Below, piece by piece: positions 4,109 to 6,837 of a stretch of DNA of 6,837 nt. Both the position numbers and the translations under genes were made by a program. The stretch covers positions 1 to 6,837 of the forward strand of contig JAUYQE010000026.1 of NCBI GenBank assembly GCA_030695605.1, written 5' to 3'. Origin of the DNA: Nanobdellota archaeon. GTDB taxonomy: Archaea; Nanobdellota; Nanobdellia; Woesearchaeales; GW2011-AR9. The notes beneath the pieces are model-generated. The model did no database searches, was not told where the DNA came from, and saw nothing but the letters and a program-made list of their open reading frames with translations. Every line of letters begins with the position of its first letter. Positions within the stretch are counted from its first letter, which is position 1.

Positions 4109-5998
4109 ATGCCAGATATCATTAAAGAAGTACTCAAAATTGTACCCGCTGAGAAAATAGCGGACAGCGCTTTTGAAGGCGCAAATATTGTGCTCTATAC
4201 CAACGATAAAGAATTTTTCTTAGACCACCAAAGCATTATCCGGCAAGCGGTAAGCGAATTCAAAAAGCGGATTGAAGTGCGTCCCCATCCATCGCTCTGC
4301 ATGGAGCCGGAAAAAGCGGAAAAGCGCATTCGGGAACTGATTCCGGAAGAAGCGGGCATTCAGGAATGCCTTTTTGACCCGCCTCGAGCCATGGTCATTA
4401 TTAATGCTGAAAAACCGGGGATTGTCATCGGAAAGCAGGGTGAGATCCTCCGTGCGATACGAGAACAGACATTCTGGGTTCCGCTTATAAAGCGCATTCC
4501 TCCCCTCCGTTCCAAGCTCATCGAAGGCATCCGTTCGGTCTTATTCGACCATGCTGAAGACCGCAAAAAATTCCTGGACAAAACCGGCCATCGTGTCTAT
4601 GATGGCTGGCTTCGGGAAAAAAAGCATGAGTGGGTTCGTATCTCTTTTCTGGGCGCGGCACGGCAAGTGGGCAGAAGCTGCCTCTTGCTGCAAACGCCGG
4701 AATCACGCATCCTCCTGGATTGTGGCATTGACCCCAGCCAGGAAGGCCCCGAATCCTATCCTTTTTTGGATGCACCGGAGTTTAATATCAGTGAGATTGA
4801 TGCAGTAATTGTCTCTCATGCCCATCTGGACCATACCGGGCTTATTCCCTATCTTTTCAAATATGGCTACCAGGGGCCGATCTACTGCACTGAGCCGACG
4901 CGTGACATCATGGCCCTGCTGCAGCTGGATTTCATTAAAATCCAGCGGAACGAAGGAGAGGATCCCATCTACACCACGGAAGATGTGCGCAGCATGGTTT
5001 TACACACGATTTGCATCGATTACGATGCAGTAACGGATATCACCCCGGACATGCGCCTGACCTTTTACAATGCGGGCCACATGCTGGGCAGCGCCATTGT
5101 GCACCTGAATATTGGAAATGGCCTGCATAACCTGGTCTATACGGGCGATATAAAATATGCCCGAACGAATCTTCTGGAAGCCGCCCATACGCAATTTCCC
5201 CGGGTAGAAACCCTGATCATGGAAGCGACCTATGGCGGCCGTGACAATGTCATGAATTCCCGGGAAGCTGATGATTATATGACGGAAGTAGTGACCAATA
5301 CTTTTAAGCGCGGCGGAAAAGTGCTCATGCCGGTTCTCGGCTCGGGAAGAGCCCAGGAAGTCATGATCATCATTGAGCGGCTGGCTCGAGAAGGAAGAAT
5401 TCCAAAAGCGCCCATCTATCTCGATGGCATGCTCTGGGACATCACTGCCATACATACCGCCCATCCGGAATATCTCAACAGAAATATCCGCCAGGAGATC
5501 TTCTATAAAGAGAATAACCCCTTCCTCTCGGATATTTTCGTACAGGTAGGATCAAACAAAGAGCGCAAGCAGATCATGCTTGAAGAAGGGCCCTGTATGA
5601 TCCTGGCTACGTCCGGCATGCTGCAAGGGGGGCCGTCCGTCGAATACTTGAAAGGTTTGGGCGAAGGCAGTAAGCACTCCCTGGTCTTTTCCTGCTACCA
5701 GCCCCCGGGCAGCTTGGGCTATCGCATCCGTGCCGGAGAAAAAGAAGTTCTCCTCCGCGAAAATGGCAAGCAGCAAGTTATAAAAATGAACATGGAAGTG
5801 CACAAAGTAGAAGTTACTGGCCATTCTGATCGAAGAGAATTGATGAATTTTGTCAAGCACTGCAACCCGCAGCCCCGGAAAGTGATGACGTTGCATGGGG
5901 AAGCCTCCCGTTGCCTAGATTTGGCAACCAGCATCCACCAGCAGTTCCGCATGGAAACGCTCGCTCCGAAGAACCTGGAAACGATACGGCTGAAGTAA
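4109..5998 (+). CDS. aCPSF1/FttA: KH-domain beta-CASP ribonuclease and transcription termination factor
   Basis: 629 residues, close to the usual ~635. Domains in order: N-terminal KH-like domain (about 1-66), second KH domain (about 67-145) with GKQG loop at 108-111, metallo-beta-lactamase core (about 175-380), inserted beta-CASP domain (about 380-565), and return to the core (to 629). Zinc and catalytic residues: HAHLDH (H237, H239, D241, H242), H324 in AGHMLGS, D347 in TGD, E372 in MEATYGG (motif A), H572 in GHSD (motif B), H596 in LHGE (motif C). GSGRAQE (411-417) is the conserved beta-CASP signature. The family is the archaeal orthologue of CPSF73: an endo/5'-3' exoribonuclease that cuts nascent RNA at U-rich sites and ends transcription by RNA polymerase, acting as a dimer with Spt4/5. 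All key residues are intact. It follows psmB on the same strand with a separate likely promoter. Confidence 0.97.
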   Translation: MPDIIKEVLKIVPAEKIADSAFEGANIVLYTNDKEFFLDHQSIIRQAVSEFKKRIEVRPHPSLCMEPEKAEKRIRELIPEEAGIQECLFDPPRAMVIINAEKPGIVIGKQGEILRAIREQTFWVPLIKRIPPLRSKLIEGIRSVLFDHAEDRKKFLDKTGHRVYDGWLREKKHEWVRISFLGAARQVGRSCLLLQTPESRILLDCGIDPSQEGPESYPFLDAPEFNISEIDAVIVSHAHLDHTGLIPYLFKYGYQGPIYCTEPTRDIMALLQLDFIKIQRNEGEDPIYTTEDVRSMVLHTICIDYDAVTDITPDMRLTFYNAGHMLGSAIVHLNIGNGLHNLVYTGDIKYARTNLLEAAHTQFPRVETLIMEATYGGRDNVMNSREADDYMTEVVTNTFKRGGKVLMPVLGSGRAQEVMIIIERLAREGRIPKAPIYLDGMLWDITAIHTAHPEYLNRNIRQEIFYKENNPFLSDIFVQVGSNKERKQIMLEEGPCMILATSGMLQGGPSVEYLKGLGEGSKHSLVFSCYQPPGSLGYRIRAGEKEVLLRENGKQQVIKMNMEVHKVEVTGHSDRRELMNFVKHCNPQPRKVMTLHGEASRCLDLATSIHQQFRMETLAPKNLETIRLK

Positions 5999-6000
5999 GG

Positions 6001-6010
6001 TTTATAAAAA
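6001..6010 (+). promoter_or_regulatory. TATA box for tRNA-Ser
   Basis: TTTATAAAAA begins three bases after the aCPSF1 stop codon and lies 25-34 bp before tRNA position 1 (6035), the expected archaeal spacing. Confidence 0.65.
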
Positions 6011-6114
6011 GTAAGAGTTCTGTTTCTGTCATACGCCACCGTCGCATAACCTGGTAGTGCGCAGGTCTTGAAGCATCTTTAATAAAGCGCTCAAATGTGG
6101 AACCTTTGGAGTAC

Positions 6115-6136
6115 CAGCGAAGTCGTCGCTTCGCTG
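6115..6136 (+). repeat. 8-bp perfect hairpin inside tRNA-Ser intron 1
   Basis: CAGCGAAG (6115-6122) pairs with CTTCGCTG (6129-6136) around a 6-nt loop. The GCGAAGCG-type wording resembles the palindromes upstream of psmB. Confidence 0.7.
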
Positions 6137-6154
6137 TGTATTGCACCAAACGGC

Positions 6155-6175
6155 GGGCATCAGCTCGCTGAGCCC
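6155..6175 (+). repeat. 8-bp hairpin with bulged A inside tRNA-Ser intron 1
   Basis: GGGC (6155-6158), bulged A6159, TCAG (6160-6163), tetraloop CTCG, CTGA (6168-6171), GCCC (6172-6175). A stable independent stem in the intron body. Confidence 0.65.
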
Positions 6176-6238
6176 ACTAAGAGAAACAACAAAAAAGAAA
6201 GCCAGAAAACCTGTTCCTTCGGGAATTCCCAGTTCAAA

Positions 6239-6268
6239 CGGTCAGTAACAGAGCATTACGCCTGAATG
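6239..6268 (+). other. tRNA-Ser intron 2, T loop 59/60 (30 nt), strict BHB
   Basis: Removal joins TTCAAA to T60 and restores a normal T loop. Full BHB: outer helix is the T stem CCCAG/CTGGG (5/5); central helix TTCA (6233-6236) with TGAA (6263-6266), 4/4; bulges AA|C (6237-6239) and TG|T (6267-6269), both cut after the second base; inner helix GGT/GCC (6240-6242, 6260-6262, one wobble) and, after a CA bulge, GTAA/TTAC (6245-6248, 6256-6259) closing a 7-nt loop. Confidence 0.9.
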
Positions 6269-6282
6269 TCTGGGCGGTGGCG

Positions 6283-6290
6283 TTTATTCT
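6283..6290 (+). terminator. T-tract at the end of tRNA-Ser
   Basis: TTTATTCT directly follows the discriminator base, fitting a U-rich archaeal termination site. It overlaps the stop codon of the convergent EEP gene. Confidence 0.5.
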
Positions 6291-6837
6291 TCCCGCAGCA
6301 CAAACTCCGCAATGACCGGCGCATGATCCGAAAGATGGATACCCTGGGCTACCCGATACGAGATCATCTCCAGATTTCGTCGGGGAGCGTAGCCGAAAAT
6401 TAAATCATACGCCCGTTCAGGGATTCTTGGTGCCAACGTTTCCGTGTCCGTTGCCGGAAAGGTGTTATATTCCTCCCCATGCGTAAAGCTTTGGTCATGC
6501 AATCCCAATTCTGGCCAAAAGACAAATTTTTCTAAGCCCAGCTCTTCCATGCGCCGCACCGCCTGCTGGATGGACCGGTCGCTGGTATGATCATCTCCAT
6601 CGTCGTACAGGCGATGGTGCTTGGAGTTGGGCGGAGAATTAAAATCACCGGCGATGAGACGTATGGCTCTTGGGTCAAAGACATTGTTGACATAGAGCTC
6701 GAACTGCAATTCCCGCTCTGGGTCGACATTTCCTGCTCCGAGATGCAGATTGTCGACAAATATGGGCTGGCCTCTCCACTGAAAGCTGGAGCTGACTACC
6801 CCTTTGCTGCCGACGAAAAAATGCTCCAAAGCAGTCA
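6284..6837 (-). CDS. Endonuclease/exonuclease/phosphatase (EEP) family protein, C-terminal part
   Basis: The frame is open to the right edge, so the N-terminus is outside the window; 184 codons are visible, ending in TAA at 6286-6284. DNase I-like EEP motifs are clear: NLHLGAGNVDPERELQ (strand followed by the conserved Arg/Gln helix), LIAGDFNSPP with catalytic D-x-N (about 6646-6638), YDLIFG with the conserved Asp (about 6406), and LSDHAPV, the C-terminal SDH motif with the catalytic histidine (about 6325). Full-length relatives are about 250-280 residues, so the N-terminal metal-binding Asn and Glu motifs are the missing part. The fold is a Mg2+-dependent phosphodiesterase; the family includes AP endonucleases, sphingomyelinases and inositol phosphatases, and the visible part does not decide between them. 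The gene is tail to tail with tRNA-Ser, one base apart. A TTG at 6829 is not the real start. Confidence 0.88.
   Translation of the reverse strand, partial: TALEHFFVGSKGVVSSSFQWRGQPIFVDNLHLGAGNVDPERELQFELYVNNVFDPRAIRLIAGDFNSPPNSKHHRLYDDGDDHTSDRSIQQAVRRMEELGLEKFVFWPELGLHDQSFTHGEEYNTFPATDTETLAPRIPERAYDLIFGYAPRRNLEMISYRVAQGIHLSDHAPVIAEFVLREE

Larger units (their letters stand above)
6073..6207 (+). other. tRNA-Ser intron 1, anticodon loop 37/38 (135 nt)
   Basis: Removal gives loop CUUGAAA and closes the anticodon stem. BHB is relaxed: outer helix is the 5-bp anticodon stem, bulges AA|G and AA|A, and the central helix CTTG (6067-6070) with CCAG (6202-6205) pairs 3/4. Further in, TCTTT (6076-6080) pairs with AAAGA (6194-6198). 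The intron body contains two strong hairpins (6115-6136 and 6155-6175). No protein frame is apparent inside, so no homing endonuclease is encoded. Confidence 0.82.
6035..6282 (+). tRNA. tRNA-Ser(UGA) with two introns (248-nt gene)
   Basis: Exons form a complete 83-nt type II cloverleaf. Acceptor GCCACCG (6035-6041) pairs 7/7 with CGGTGGC (6275-6281); discriminator G73 (6282), as expected for serine. D stem GCAT/GTGC (6044-6047, 6057-6060) with GG in the loop. Anticodon stem CAGGT (6062-6066) pairs 5/5 with ACCTG (6209-6213); anticodon TGA at 6069-6071. The long variable arm TTCC/GGAA (6214-6225) is capped by a UUCG tetraloop, diagnostic of Ser or Leu; G73 and UGA select Ser. T stem CCCAG (6228-6232) pairs 5/5 with CTGGG (6270-6274); T loop TTCAAA plus T. 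Interruptions of 135 nt (anticodon loop) and 30 nt (T loop) are introns. CCA is not encoded. TATA upstream and a T-tract immediately downstream delimit the unit. Confidence 0.92.

Noticed and set aside
5000..5464. 154-codon minus-strand frame inside aCPSF1
   Set aside because: Antisense to a fully motif-bearing conserved protein; its composition shows no independent coding pattern.
6214..6227. UUCG hairpin in the 6210-6227 region as a stand-alone terminator
   Set aside because: It is the variable arm of tRNA-Ser, flanked exactly by the anticodon and T stems, and is not followed by a T-run.

Overview
The window is archaeal chromosomal DNA. The evidence is a 20S proteasome beta subunit, a KH plus beta-CASP aCPSF1 ribonuclease, an archaeal-type YchF GTPase, TATA boxes about 25-30 bp before most transcription units, probable leaderless starts, and two tRNA genes interrupted by introns that fit archaeal bulge-helix-bulge (BHB) splicing. 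The small gene set, the PHP protein and an uncharacterised 207-aa family I associate with DPANN archaea (Woesearchaeota/Pacearchaeota-like) suggest a DPANN member. That placement is inference from memory; the domain Archaea is secure.

Layout, left to right. 1-689 (minus): N-terminal 229 residues of YchF, running off the left edge. 690-759: a short divergent promoter region with one TATA box. 760-1458 (plus): PHP-domain metallohydrolase with a GTG start. 1484-2107 (plus): the 207-aa uncharacterised protein, whose TATA box overlaps the PHP stop codon. 2237-2626 and 2637-2789 (plus): an AT-richer pair, a 129-aa unknown and a 50-aa cysteine-rich protein too short for usual gene callers. 2855-2994 (plus): tRNA-Thr(UGU) with two introns. 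2995-3324: a non-coding stretch of hairpins and a 14-nt direct repeat that ends in the psmB promoter. 3325-3954 (plus): psmB. 4109-5998 (plus): aCPSF1. 6035-6282 (plus): tRNA-Ser(UGA), with a 135-nt anticodon-loop intron and a 30-nt T-loop intron. 6284-6837 (minus): C-terminal part of an endonuclease/exonuclease/phosphatase family protein, running off the right edge and meeting the tRNA-Ser gene tail to tail.

The genes are mostly information-processing and housekeeping: translation (YchF, two tRNAs), protein turnover (PsmB), RNA 3'-end formation and transcription termination (aCPSF1), and phosphoesterases (PHP, EEP). psmB next to aCPSF1 is an arrangement seen in many archaea.

The most notable signal is that both tRNA genes carry, besides an anticodon-loop intron, a second small intron in the T arm (between positions 53/54 in tRNA-Thr and 59/60 in tRNA-Ser). 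In tRNA-Ser the T-loop intron makes a textbook BHB whose outer helix is the T stem itself. A standard tRNA search could easily miss or mis-type both genes. If the rest of the genome follows suit, this lineage has unusually intron-rich tRNAs and probably a splicing endonuclease of broad specificity.
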